Assembly (NCBI RefSeq): GCF_029227915.1 | Contig: NC_079884.1 | Location: 1,426,001 to 1,490,000, forward strand | Length of the DNA stretch: 64,000 nt | Direction of reading: 5' to 3' | From: Hydractinia symbiolongicarpus | Lineage: Eukaryota > Cnidaria > Hydrozoa > Anthoathecata > Hydractiniidae | In this document: one piece after another, positions 12,106 to 27,100 of the stretch | Numbering within the stretch: position 1 is the stretch's first letter | Layout: every line of letters starts with the position of its first letter | Program-made: the position numbers and the translations under genes | Notes under the pieces: model-generated | Database searches by the model: none | Seen by the model: the letters and a program-made list of their open reading frames with translations, nothing else | What the model was told of the DNA's origin: nothing

Positions 12106-15100
12106 ATGGAGCCTGTTACTGAAGAAGGGTTAAAACCTGAAATCTCCATCGTTTTGCAGAATGTATTTACAGCTTGCGATGAAGAGAAACATGGACAAGT
12201 TAGAGTTTCAAAGTTGATTTCATTTTTGAAAGAGAAAGCAACTGAGACCGAAGTATGTAATCATATACGTTAAAAATTATTTTTTTACAGTGAGAAATAA
12301 ACTTGCCATCCTTCAAAGAAGTCAGAGAAAAATTGCTGACTTTCTGAATCAGTCAAAAAAAGATATTAGATTATTTGGTGAAATTAATTGTAAATATCTT
12401 GCTCTGTCAGCAAAATGTTTCTGGTTCTATAGGGACAAGCTTTACTTAAACCTGAGACATGAAGGTAAGTTGCAGAATTTGATATGCCATAAGTCAGAAA
12501 AGGTTCTGAATTAGCATGCAACTTAAAAAAAAATTGGTTTTTCCAGTAGTGTCATCATCATCATCATTCCCGGCTTAACGTCCGTTTTCCATGCTAGCAT
12601 GGGTTGGACGGGGTATATTAATGACCCTCTTCCAATCTGATCTAGACTGTGTTAGATCTAAACTCAACTTCCTCTCTATCAAGTCTGTCCTTATAACCTC
12701 CTGCCAAGTCTTTCTCGGTCTGCCTCTGGGCTTTGCCCCAGGAACTATCAAGTCTCTACACTTTTTTTTTTAGTGTGAAAGGAATTATTAAGTTGTTCTA
12801 TATAAGCCAAATCTAATTTCGTGTTGCAGATATTTGATTATCTTAATGACCTCTCCTTGTTGTTGGATGAAGAACGTACAGACCCTGCTATCAATTGGTC
12901 AGCATGTGAGAAAGGAATGCAAGAGTGGATACAAATTGTTAACCAAAAGAGGTGTCTTATTATTTCTTCTCTGTTGCATATTAACCAAAAAGAAATTGAA
13001 TATACTATTTCGCATGACAAGGTCTAAACAAAGTGTTTTTTGATAAAAAAAATGTAAAAGCATTTGGCTTTTTATTAAAAACAGAACACTATACATTTTT
13101 TTCCTTACATAGATTATCAGCTATAACCGCTAAAAAATAATTATTTTTTTCACTGTTGTGATTTTTATTTTTAAATTACAATGGAAGTTTCTATTGTTTT
13201 CCAAATGTAAACTGCTCAGCATACCAGTAAATTAGTATTACTACCAATGCTGGATATAAATGACGTGAAGTAATGCTTTGACGCAACAAGACATTCAAGA
13301 CTTTCAAATAAATGTTAAAGCCCTGTGGAAAAATTTACATTAAAAATTATAAAAAAAGATATAGATAAACATATTTGTGGAGGCATGAATCAGTGAATGC
13401 ATACGGGATACAAAACAGGTGTTAACTTAAAATCTTGGAACTTTTTATTGCGATTCTGTTTCCCCAATATAGTAACTGGCTAAGCCCCCTAATGTGTAAT
13501 ATTAATGGATGGAATTTTTACAACTTTAAATCTTTTGATTTAGTATAAAACATATAAACAGTGGATCCCCTGCCAAAAGAGTATTATTTCCTAAGAATGA
13601 GTTGGTAGGTATTTATATTCTGATTATTCTGCAGTTATAAAAATATTAATGTTTACAACCATAATAAATGTATTGAAATTCTTGTCAATAGATTTTTTTT
13701 AATTAAAAATTAAAACATTTTTTTGTGTGTCAAAGGTATTATATTCTTCACCTCAATAAGATTGGTCTATTTGTTATGGCTAAGTGCATTTGGCATGGTA
13801 CAACTGTTGCATTCTCTATTTTCCTGTTTCATAAGTAAAATTTCTATATTCGTGTTATTTACATGGATGTGCAACTTATAAAAGAAAAAATCAATCAATT
13901 CTGTGAATTACTGCAAGAAATTATTTTTAGACATCTGCTAAATCAGCATTGATAAACAAGTCACTTCAGCTAAAAGATGGCAAGACAGGAAGTAGTAAGT
14001 TTTGATTCCTTTTTGTGGTAATAAAAAATGCATAGTGTTTGCAGAACTAAAGTAGAGCGGTGATTGCAAATAAATGAGGTGATGCTAGGAAAGAAATTAA
14101 TTTGTGCAAGTATGACATTTTACAGTATTTGTGAGAAAGTAGGATACCGTATTTCCTCCAATAAGCGCCGCCCTCTATTAAGCGCCGCCCTCTAATAAGC
14201 GCCGCACCCTCAAATGCGAATTTCGAAATAAGCGCCGCCCTCTAATAAGCGCCGCACCCTCAAATGCGGCGCTTATTAGAAAATCAAGAGAAAATGAGAT
14301 TTCAATGCTTTTATTCGAACTCTATAGTCTTCTTATTGCAATATTCATTTACATTAAGTTCTAAATAGCTAAATTTACATTTCTTCTTATTAAGTTCCTC
14401 ATAAAGAATGTTTGCAATTTTACTGTTGGTTGAACAGCAAAGAAACTTGGCAGGGACGACCAAGCCAAGCTCTCGTTTCCTTTTTCCCGTTACTTTTGCG
14501 ATCATCGTGTTGTTTTTATCAGATTTCAAAAATTGTTTCGTTAGTTTGGGATTCCTTTGAATGCCACATGATGCAAACAATCAAGCAACGTTTGAAAAGT
14601 TTCAATGTTGATTCAGTTATCGTCCCCGGTGGTTGTACTCCGTATATTCAAGCCCCCGATGTTTCGTGGAATAAGCCATTCAAAGCTCATGTTACCGAAG
14701 CTTACGATACATGGCTTAGTGAAGGGATCCACGAATATACAAAAGCAGGTAATATGAAGCCACCTCCGCGAAGGAAAGTAATCGAGTGGATCTTAGAAGG
14801 TTGGAAAAAGCTGTCAAGTGAGCTCATCGTGAAATCTTTTAAAACATGCGGTTTAAGCCTTCCAGTCGATGGTAGTGAAGATGACAAGATCCACTGTTTT
14901 AAAAAGGAGGGAGCTTGTCCTGATGGGGCATCACGGCTAAGAGAATCCCTGAATATCTTGCAAGAGGAAGAGAGTCAAATAAATCCTTTTGAGAACATAA
15001 CAGATTCGGATGTTGAGGATGCATGCGGGCCGTTTCATTTGATTGACTCTGATCAAGAAAGCGACGAAGAAATTGATGTTTGAAATTATCTTTGTTATAT

Positions 15101-18100
15101 TTGATAGAAAGAGAACAGGAAAAGACACGATAATTCACCCGTTATTTCTTTCTCGTACGTTACTTACCCCTCTATAGAACCCCAAATCTATCAAAAAAAC
15201 TTTTACTAAGGATAGCATTCAACCAACGGATTGAATTTGAAGAATAGGCAAAAACTTCAGAAACTTGAAATCTGAAATTTCGAAATAAGCGCCGCCCTCT
15301 ATTAAGCGCCGCCCTCTAATAAGCGCCGCACCTAAAATCACAAAAATTAAATAAGCGCCGCGGCGCTTATTAGAGGAAATACGGTATTTAAATTTTTGAG
15401 TCATCAATTTAAACTGCACGAAAACAAAAATGTGGTACTTCCGTCATGGAGTGTACCTTAAAAAGCTTTTTAAAGTTCATTCTATCATTCTTTCAAAACA
15501 TACAGTTTTTGTTTACTTGTGTGCAAACATTGCATACAAACAAAGTTGCACCTGCATAACATTTTAAATTAATTTTCATTTACTTTTTACAGTTATGAGC
15601 ACGTACAGCAATGATAGTATGGAGACGTCTGATCTTTCTTGGTATGAAAGTTTGTTTCACTTTTATTGACAACTATGTACTTATGATTTACTACAATTTG
15701 CAATACTTTCAACCAGTATAATATTTTATTGCTTTGAGGCTGCCTTTTTTTTTCTCAGTTAATTTTTATGTTCAAACTGTTTGGAGCTGCTCAGCTATAA
15801 ATCCCATCATAACATTTAAATAATTTTAATCTGTGCTAAAAATTGATTACTGTCAATACGTTTTGTGTCAGAGCAGAACTGTGGCTTGGTGCATTTCAAC
15901 TCTTCATGGATTTTATTTCTTTCATGTGCAGGGATCATAGTGATCTCCATGGTCGAATTGAAGAGCTTGAGATCACTAATAAACGTTTACTTGAAGATAA
16001 TGTCAAATTGAAACAACATGTAAGTCTTTGGAGTATTTTTACTTTACTTGTTATAGCCATGGTTTAAAATTTATAAAATAAACGACTTTAGTCAAAGATC
16101 TTAGCAAAAATTAGGATTTATCAAAACTATTTTAGCAACAAAAAACTCTTACATTATAATATGCAGAATGTATAGTTTTAGGTAATTTATAGGTGATTTG
16201 CCTTATATCCCCGTTTCTAAAAAATTACCTGGTAGAAAAAGATTTTGTCAAAAAGGTAAAGAATAGGTAACACTTTCAAACTATGCCACAACTAAGTAAA
16301 AAAAATTTTTTTTAGATTTAAATTAAAATGCAGTAAAAAACATACATTCCATATTTTAAGCTTATACTCCCAATAGAATAGCCAATTGTTTTATGATAAA
16401 TACAGAAAGAAGTTACATATTTAATAATGACATTTTTTAACTTTGTTGTATTTTTGTTTTTCATATTTGCACTGTTTAATTGTTTTATTAGCAAATCAAT
16501 TAAATAAAACAGAAGAACATATTTTTAAGTCAAATACTATTTTTATCAATTTTAAAATAAACTGTGTAAGTTAAGATGAGTGAATCTCACAGAACATTTA
16601 AAAGCTGGTTTCATAGGTTTAATCTTCGAAACTCAGGAATGGTAGGCTGTGTTATTGTTGTTGTTTATATTGTTATGATAGATAATTTATAATGCATTGT
16701 TTGTTTTTTAGCTTGATGCAACTGAAGACCAAAATTCATCTTTTGTGCAAGAAAATGATCAACTGCAAAAGAAGATAATAAAGTAAGCAAGGTTATGTTT
16801 TTCTGTTTTGTGTGCAGTTTTTTTCGTTCTTTTAAATTTCACAATGTTTGATATGAATACATCAACTAGCTAGTTGGATAATTTAATAAGTCATTAGGAA
16901 AATAGATTCGTGATAAGGAATATCAATTAGGATTTTCAATTAAGAATTGTCTGTCTAACAAACAAACTAAAGGAACACTAAGCATACTTTGTGAGCCATT
17001 AGTTTTAGTGTTTGTATTTAAAAAACACCTGTAAATAAAAAAATCTAATTAACACAAAAAACGGAGTAAAACATTTAAAATGAAGTTAAGTTTATGAAAG
17101 TTGATAAAAAGTAACATAATTATACCACATTTCTGCTTTTATTCCACTTTTATCTTAGATATGAGAAATTGTTGGATGATAGTAAGCTAGTTGCTAAGAA
17201 TTATGAAGAATTAAAGGCTACTGGTATGAAAAATTCTTAATTGGTGATCATAATTTTTTTTGTCAGTTCTTCATGATAAAAAAAACAAAGTTTCCCAAGT
17301 TCTCTTTTACCTATTTTGTTTTATTCATCATTGAAATTCACACTAAGAGTATATATTATATTGGCAATACTTACTCACATGAGTTAGCTCTCTGAAAAAA
17401 AATTAGTGGCTGACGTAGTAGAATAACAGTGTGCTACGAATCAAAACGTATTGTTATTTAAGAAACCTAAAGTTTCACCTGTTTCGGCATCAAATTTTTC
17501 GAAACTAACCAAAATTCCTGAAAATCTCTGTGTATAAAATAGATATTGTCTGAAAAAGGTTTTCACTTCATAGAGTATTTTCAGCCAAATGATAATGAGC
17601 TTTCCTTTCTCTCTAATTTTAAAATTTCACCTATTTTTGTATTTTTTCTTTTCACGATTCTCCTATGTTTTTAAAACAAAAAATCTCCTTTGTTTAAGCT
17701 TTTTTTGGATTCATTAACTCTATCTTTGTAAATGTTCCACTATACGGGCCAGGCTCAGGATAACGGGTAACCATCGGTTTTCGGTTTCAGGCAATTAAAT
17801 TGTTTTCATTCGGCGTCTGATGAAAAATGATACCATAAGTCCAATGCTTTTAAGTGCTATAAACCGCATTTTAAAAATTTTTCGAGAATTGAGTTTATTC
17901 CCCCAGTACTTTTTTGTATACATTCGACTGTACCGGTGAACATCAATTTCTGCTGGTGTTCTAAAGATTAGCTCATTGTGAGTTAAGCTGTGATAACGCT
18001 GAACTCAGTGGTGTGAACCACCCATAATAATTTCAAACAAGACTTATGAAATACGCAAACCACCTCGCAAATAAAGTTCACAAAAAGCTGTCTATCAAAT

Positions 18101-21100
18101 TGTGATTTGCTATTCAGATAGGCAATAATATTTGCATTATGCAGTTATTTTTTAAAATTCATTTGTGAGTTCTTCTTGAATGGAAAATTCCTCAAAATTT
18201 CAATTTTCGTTGGGTCAATCTGGAACAAACTGACTGACAGGAAGAAGAAAGACCACAAACTCCACCTAAAATTTGCGAAATTTATTTTTTGCAGACTACT
18301 TTCCAGGCATTTGGGGAGACCTTAATTCTGCCTATATTCACTTTTGAAAACTTTACTTTACGAGTTAGTTAAATAAAGCTTGTGAACACTTATCTTATCT
18401 TTTTGAAAAATAAACAATATGCAGACACTGCATTAACTATCTCGTTATTAAAAATGCGCAACTATGAAACATCCACAATGCAACCCAATTCTACAATTTC
18501 TGCTAGCAAAAAACACAACCTATCATTCATGGTTGAAAGTCGCGCGATTGAAACATTTATAAGCTTAAACGGCATTTAGGTGACAAAAAATCAAAATTTT
18601 GATATCACCATCATGTTCAGCATACTTTTTTGGTTAACTGTGCCAAATTTTGTTGAAAACAAATACCAATTTTGGCCTGAACTGTAATTTAGATGACTTC
18701 CAAGTATTTAGAGAGTTAAGGTATGAAATTTAAATTTTTGACGTTGCAATTGACTATTTCGGACATAGTTATGAGTTGGAAGCACATCCACGCAGGCGAG
18801 ATAGTAAAAATAAAAAAAATAGTTACTAAGATGAGATTCGAACACACGACTACTCCCGTGTCGGTGCTCAGAAAGGCAAAAATTTCCATTCTTGTAGGAC
18901 ACATTTGCGTTTTAAGACAAGTACACAAACTTTTAATAAATTCACTCACTTCACTTCAAACACAACTACAAGGAACCAAGATCATACTTTGAATATTACA
19001 GAACACAAAATAGCAATGCTCCTACAAATCACAGTAAAAAGTTTCTGTTCCATAAATTTTTAACAATAACATTGTTTTCTATGTAAGGAACAATTTTATT
19101 CCTACAAAAACTAAAAGTTAAACGTTTAATTTAATTTTTATTTAGTTATGGAATATCATGTATTTAAAAATGATTTGGTGGAGAAAACCTGCCAACTTGT
19201 ATGTATTTTTTTTGAAATTTTAAATATTATATTTTTCATGCCAATATAGCATTTCTATTATAACGTACTTTAGTAAATTAGTTTGCACTGCAACTATATT
19301 TGAGCAACACAAGGCATTGCTAATCTATTGTGCTGTTTCATTATTTCAGGAAAAAGAGAATACATCCTTACAAGCCGCTTTAAAGGAATATGAAGATAAG
19401 GTAATACATTGAATACTTATTCATTTCCACTAGTTTTGTCATTGTATACTTGTACTATCCCATATTTTTTTGCCTTGCTTTTATTTTTTATTGTATAAAG
19501 GGTAGTTTTCACTGCTACAATATATTGTCCACATTATTTATAATTGTATAAGATATTGTACAGATATCGCCACAACATACCATATATTGTAATTTTTTTA
19601 ATCAAATTAGTTTGATTTGAAGAAACTAATACCTGATCCCTATTGAATTACCTTCAGTTGAATTGAATACATCTCTTATGTATTCTGCACAGTTGAACAT
19701 ATAACGTATAACAAAATGTGAACTAGTCATAATCCTTCTTGTGTATAACTGTACAAAAATTGTACACTAGTTACTACAATTAATTGTACAATATGTCTTA
19801 GCAGTGAAAACTAGTCTTAAGATTTCATTCTGAATCCTGTGCAATACCTAAACCTATGTTTAACTGGTTTCTATGAAGCAACCATTTCTTAATATATTAT
19901 TTTCTTCAAGGTTTCTTTATTGGATAGTAAACTGGACTTATTAAAAGAAGAAAAAGAAAATTTAACAAGAGATCTATCAATACAAAAGGTAAAGTGTTAG
20001 GTTATAGACTTTTATATGGAATGATATTTGGAATTTCCATGCCTGCTGAAATTTAAAATTGCACAACAATTTCTATAGGTTTTATAAGGTTGCTAAAAAA
20101 TTTTTGGGCCCTGGCTTTTTATTTAAATAATTTTCTTTAAATTTTTAGCAATTACAAACGCAAATTCAAGATTTGACCTCAAGTAAGGAACATATTGTTG
20201 AGGTAAGTAAGTAAAAAGATGTACAGCATTAACAATCTTTTTATAGAGACCATAATCTAAAGTGTGTGTACAAAAGAAGTTTTTGTTTTTATATTGATTT
20301 TATTTTGTCAAACAGGAGTCAGCAAATAAATCAGAATACATGAGTTCAATGATTGCTGACTTGTCACTAGCTAATGAGGTTGGTGTGTCTTTGTATGTTT
20401 TGTTTTTGTACATTGTGAATTTTATTTCCTTTTTCTTATTAGATTTTGTTATTTTAGTTTTTAGTTCCTCCTTCCTATGAAGTAATACCAATTTATTGTT
20501 TTCGTTTTGAAAATTTATAGGTATTAAAGGCACAAAAGAACAATATTGAAAACGAACTTTCTGAACTGAAACAGGAAGTGTGCAGGTGAGTTTGATTAAA
20601 CCAACAAACTTTCAGACCAAATTTTTGTTGGAAAAACATTTTTCCTGTTAATTTTGTTTTACTAGAAATGCCATGTTGAACAGATTTAGTGGTATCCATA
20701 GCACTCCTTTACTCTCAAGTACAAAATGTGACAAGTGGCCACAATCTTTAGATCAAGAATTGAAGGAAGGATTGGTATGACCAGCTGAGAATTTTATTCT
20801 TCTTACTACCATTTATCAACTTTTGTTTTTTTTATTGCAACCTTTAACCTTTGTTGAAAAAAGTTTTTATCCATTTACCTAGGAAATCTTTTATTGTTTT
20901 TATTTTTACTCTTTTGTCTTCAATACAACATAATATAAGTTTAGTGTAGACATGTACTGATTTTAGTGTTAAGTGTAGACAGATACTGATTTTAGTGTTT
21001 AGTGTAGACATGTACTGATTTTAGTGTTTAGTGTAGACATGTACTGATTTTAGTGTTTAGTGTAGACATGTACTGATTTTAGTGTTTAGTGTAGACATGT

Positions 21101-24100
21101 ACTGATTTTAGTGTTTAGTGTAGACATGTACTGATTTTAGTGTTTAGTGTAGACATGTACTGATTTTAGTGTTTAGTGTAGACATGTACTGATTTTAGTG
21201 TTTAGTGTAGACATGTACTGATTTTAGTGTTTAGTGTAGACATGTACTGATTTTAGTGTTTAGTGTAGACATGTACTGATTTTAGTGTTTAGTGTAGACA
21301 TGTACTGATTTTAGTGTTTAGTGTAGACATGTACTGATTTTAGTGTTTAGTGTAGACATGTACTGATTTTAGTGTTTAGTGTAGACATGTACTGATTTTA
21401 GTGTTTAGTGTAGACATGTACTGATTTTAGTGTTTAGTGTAGACAGATACTGATTTTGTAGGCATGTTCTAATTTTTTTTATTTCAGGAAAACTCATTGG
21501 ATAACCACATTCAGCCAATTCACGATTTTTCGGATGGTAGTGACTCATCTTCACAGGTGAAAAACTCACCAATTAGAGATCGATACACATCCTTTGCACA
21601 GAAATGTGTAAGTTGTTCTATCTTTCAAAAATAAGTGAATTATAAAAATTTATATACTTGTAAACGCTATTCTTAGTTAATATTGAAAATTATTTAAAAC
21701 TCCCTTTGTAAGGATCCTTAACGATTCCAATAGTTTTGTGTTGTTTTTTATTTAAAACATTGTTTAAATTGCATTTGTGGTAAAAACTGAAGTACATAGA
21801 AACCAATTATTTTCAGCTAATAGAAACCAGGTGTTGATTGAGAGGAAGTTGAAAACAGTTACTTTAATGATCATGTTCTTGGTAATGACTATAGCTATTA
21901 ACTGATGACATTGACAATAAAAAAAAATCATTCCTAAGTAATTTAAATGACAATAATAATAACAGTAACAAAAAGCGTATTTCCTAATTTCAAAAAATTT
22001 GAATGAAGTTATTGCGATTCCCCTTTTATATCCACCACAAGGTCAATGTTGTCGTTTTTTTAGCGTTCAAAGTTTAAAGAAAAGAAAGAGCTTATATTTG
22101 ACAAGATAGAAGAAATTGTTATGAACCCAAATACAAGTGCTAATGTGGAAAATACATCGGTGGGTATCTACTTCTTCAATAGAACTGCACATTTTTATTT
22201 TCATACACAATATTTACACTTCTAATGCAAGAACAATTGGCAGCTTTCTTTCTAGCTTTCTTATTTCTTGTAAAGCCAAATTATTAGGACCAATATTTCA
22301 TTGGTTTTGCACTACTAGAAGAATTGTAAGGAATCCCAATGTTCACAATGTTGGTGGTCTTATATTGAAGAGCTGCCCAAGTTGTTAAGTAGACCCCATT
22401 TTTTTTTTATTTTAAAGTTATAATGTTTTACCAAACATTTAAGGAAGTCTGGGACAATGAAACGAGTTTCATTTCAGCATAATTTTATATGTTAATTAAT
22501 TCAACTCTAAAAATATTTGGGAAATCTAAAAGTCTGTAGATGTGGATATGTGAGAACAAAAGAGCTTTTTTAAAAGACTTGTTAAACAAACCGAAAAAGC
22601 CGTTAATATATGTGTAGCATTAATAAAATGATAAAACATTTCTGTATGTTTCTTAAAGTTCTACGCCGTTCTTACATTAGTTATATTTTTAATGAGATCA
22701 ACGGACATTCTTGCTTCGTTTGTTTCATTACCAATAAATTTATTATACAGCTTATTTTTGATGATCTAAACAAAGACTTCGAATCATTCACTGAAAAAAT
22801 TTCAGAGCTTGCACAAGAAAAACAAGAAGCAGAGAAAAGGTGAACAATCTTGCTACTGTTGCTGTTTTTTCGTTTTGTTTTTATGGTCGTTGTTTGTCGT
22901 GGTGGTTGTTTTTGTATTTTGTTGTTGATTTCATGTGTATTTTCTATTGTCATTTTTGTTGCTTGTGGTGGTGTTATTGTTGTTGTTAATACCTGATGTG
23001 TTTTGCTTAAATTTTCTTTTAATGTCACATAAAAACCTTGGAAATGTCCAGTTTTTCATTTTATCTTGCAGAGCCTTGAAGTTATCGTCTGCACTGAGAA
23101 AGCTAAAAGGTGAGTGTGGATACATAGAAAGAAAACACAGGTGAAATAATTCTTATGAAATACTGTCTTCTTGCTTGTCTTTTTCATTAAAGCCTCTTTA
23201 AATTTAACTGATTGATTTTACTAGAAAAGCTCTTTGTGTAAATTAAAAATTTGAATTACCAGAAACCAAGATAAGAAATAGATAGTAACATTGAAATTAT
23301 TTAAAAAGGAGAATATGGAATTTCATTTCTGTCTTTTGTATAAACTTCCCTTTCTAACATAATCACCCAGCTGTCTTGTGTAGAATCATTGTTTCAATTT
23401 CTTCTTTCATGTGTTCAAATCACACGAACAACAAGAGCTAACCCTTTTTTAATTTCAACTAAGAATCGAAACTTGATAATTTTAAAATAAATATTTTAAC
23501 ATGTGTATTTTAGAGATGAACTTTTATGTATTTAACTCACCATAAAAAGTCTTCTGAAGTTTTTAAAAACAATTCAACAACATCTAACTGTTTTTGGCGT
23601 ATAAAAATAGTTTTTACATTAAACAAAATCTCGTTAATCTCCACATAATTTCTTTTGAATTGATTGGTTATTAGATTATGTTGTAAGTTTTAGTTATAAC
23701 ATGTGTAGCAAATTTAGCGAGACATCAAATTTGTGGCTTTTTTCCGAGTAGTTATTAAGTTTGTTTGTTCTGGAATATGTAAATAAATATTTGAAGTTGG
23801 TAGGAACCAAATGATATGGAATGGGACTACTACGGTGAGAACCCTACTCAATTATAATACAAGTAAATTTTATGAAATAAAATAGTTAAAATATTTATTC
23901 TCACATTTTGAACTTCTACACTATTTCTACACATCAGTTTAAAACCAAAATAACATTTTACTATAAGACTATAAATTTCATCGTTGTAACATTTTTATTT
24001 ATATCTGTTTTGCTAACTATGATAACAAAAGATCTTCCCAGCACTGATAAAAAAAAGTGTTTTTAAACTTAATTTTAGCATATGGTTTAAAATTTATCAG

Positions 24101-27100
24101 TTATTTAATTGTAAAGTTTCCGTGTAAATAAATTTAAATGTTAAATCATTTTTCATATTATTTTCGTCTGTGAGCTAGGTCGGTAGATAGGATGTTTCTT
24201 TAAATTTTTTTTCTTTTTTGTTCGTTAATTTTTTAGTTTGTTTTCTTTTTCTTTTTCGTAGATGATAACCAGTTCTTGCAAGACTCAAAGGACAAAGCGT
24301 TGTTGAAGTTTGGAAATTTATCAATATCTTCCATGGAACTAGAAGAAAAGTATGGTTTGATTAAGTGCCCATATTTATTTACTGACTGACGGCCTTGTGA
24401 TAGAGCGTTCACCTCCAGTGCGGAAGGTCTTGGATTCAAACCCCGCCCGAGTCATAACAGAGACCATAAAAGTGTGAATCGATCCTTTCTGCTTTACATT
24501 CAGCATGAGAATAGGATCGATATCTTAGGCGGTTGCGTAGTTAAGCAGTTGTTGTGCTTCCGCGCTTTTCGTAGCTCAAATGGGAGCTTTAAATGCACTA
24601 GAACCCCCTTCGCAGGACCCTTATTGATAACAGTTTCTACAGAAACTGAAGAGGCTATCCTGAGTAAATAATAGTAATAATATTCCTGATTGCATATTTG
24701 TTATTTTTCGGTGTTTTTGTTCAAAAAAAAACTATTCTTAATTTTTTTCTTTAAAATAGAATTTCTTGATAACCAAATCCAATTATCTTATATATTTTTG
24801 TATTTATATTCTACCTATTTTTATAGAAAGAGTGAATTAATTGAAGAATTAGCTGAGAAAGAAAACACAGTCAAAGAATTAAAAACGCAAATAGATCATT
24901 TAAAAAAACAGGTAGTCAAAATATTGCTTTGGAATTTTTGTAACTTGACCCTAAGATATGGTCTGTTTCTCCACAAGGTTGATGGAGAGTTCATAATTTT
25001 ACTTGTTATGTACGTAGGGCGTTTATGATAGGAAACAAAACATAAAATTAAGTTGTTTTTTGCTGACACTTAATAAAAAGCTTCGTGTGAAGTCGTCTTT
25101 TTTTTTAAATTTCCAAGGGAATTGTAAAGGTGTTGTGAATAAGGAAGACAGGGATACACAATTTCCTAAGGAAGATTTTTTCGAATTTATAAGACGCGTT
25201 CGAAAGTGAGAGTATTTTAGTGAGGTTTCGCTTTGTGTTTTTACTCGGGTTTATATTTCTAGCTTGCTGAGGAAAAAAAGAACACGAAAGAACAGATAAC
25301 GTAAGAAACTAAATATTTAAAACATTCCACAAATACACAATACTCGCGAAATTAAGTACTCGAAGTGTGAAAATCTTAGATTCGTGGAGTTTTCGCCATT
25401 TTTTATGAAACCTGGAAAGGTCTCAGTTTTTTTTTGTATCAAGCTTATAAATTTTTAAAAGTCTTTCCTTGAGTGAAACCGTTTAGTAGTTGTTGTATTA
25501 ATCATAAAAAAAAAAAAAAAAAAGAGTTGTCGATACAAAACGAAAACTCGGTGGATGTGTGGATGTGTGCTGGATTCGAAAACGTTCTACCAGTTAAAAA
25601 AAAACTTTTTTAGGTATTGTACTAAAAGCACACAGACGTTGGAAAACAAACAAACATCTCAAGGTACACAAACCTCCGACAGTGCACAAGTTTTAAAGAG
25701 CGTATCACCTGCTAGGAGCATGTCAGAGCAACAACAAATACAAGATTTAAAGAGGTTAGTGTTGGTTTTTATGTTGATTATTGTGTAGTAGAACTGTACT
25801 TACGGTTAAAAAAACCTCGTTTTACTTGATTTTGTTTTTATAGGCTTGTTACAAGTTTAGAATCGAGAAATCTAGAATTTTCAAGTACGTGTAATATTAG
25901 ATGTATTGTTACAAAATTACGGGCAATGAAATAAAAAGTTTTGTTATTTTTTTTTCGGTAGGGAAAGTGTTTGATATGGAAGATATGTTGATGGGAAAAG
26001 ATGACGTCATGGAACAGCTGAAACAAGACCTCTACACCACTCAGGTATCACGTGACATCTAAAATAATTTTAAGTTTGATGTTTTGCTGTGTGGCGGAAT
26101 GAAAATATTTTTCACTGATATTTTGTAGAATGTTCTGTCTACCTTGAAACAGAAGTACGAATCTGAACTTTCACACATATTTCAAATTATACCAAAGAAT
26201 GTGCCCTCTCATACCATGGTTCGTGCAATTTTTTTCGCGTTTGTAGATATTTTTGTTTGCGTTCGTGCATATTTTTCTTCGCGTTCGTGTATATTTTTCT
26301 TTGTCACTTTACAGGCCCAATTTAATTGGACATTTTTCTGATTTTAAAGAGAAGAGTGAATTTAAAATTTGTCAATTTATTCATTATTTTGAAAGTCTAT
26401 TTTCATAGTAAACTGTCTGTCTCGAGTTAAAGTTTTTTCGGTCATTAATCATTTGGTCGTGTTTCAAAAATATAAACTTTTTGTAGCTGTTAAAGCTTGC
26501 AAATTTTCTGAAGACGTTGTTGTGTCCTTATGGATAAGTAGCATGTCGATAAATCTTAGAAGGAAGTTTATGTCAGTATACAACGGTTTTTTTTGCTTTT
26601 TATCTCTGAAAAGGCTTATCCGAAATTCGGGAGAAATTTAATCCGCCTTTACTTTTTTCACTTGCGATAAATTGGAGTATTTTAACTTGTGTTGCCATCT
26701 GTTTTTTTAATTTAAAATTCGTGTTTGTTGTTCAACAGAAGCAGTCGATCACATATCAAGATATCACAGACCAACTATTTTTATTCATGAAGCAGTCTGA
26801 GTACGAACATAAAAAGTTGATGGTAAGTCAAATCTTCTTCTTGTGTAAACAAAGAAAATTCCTTTTCTCGGTCTTTTTTCCTTAATCTCGGGAACTGAAA
26901 GACCTTTAGAGCCTTGAATATCCATCGTTCACTAGAAAAAAAGTCTTAAAAACCCAAAATATGTATAATATTTCCAACAACAGTCTAATAATGAATTTTT
27001 TACGTATCTATTTTAAAAATATCTTTCCTTCCGATAGAATTTACATGTCATTTTCGGTTTTTGTTCCATTGACATCCATTGTACCTTGAACAACTGTCCT

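Noticed and set aside
12830-12951. Shorter version of exon 2 ending at AAGAG|gtgtct
   Set aside because: It leaves phase 2, and the next exon then hits TGA after six codons. The longer version to 13021 keeps the frame, although its donor is weak.
18723-18992. Open frame and a B-box-like GTGTTCGAATCTC on the minus strand near 18840
   Set aside because: A matching A-box at the right distance was not found, so I do not call a tRNA or SINE here.
22931-23144. Frames rich in Leu/Val (plus) or Thr/Asn (minus) near 22900-23050
   Set aside because: They come from a GTT/GTG-rich low-complexity stretch in an intron; only the short exon at 23072-23109 is in phase with the gene.
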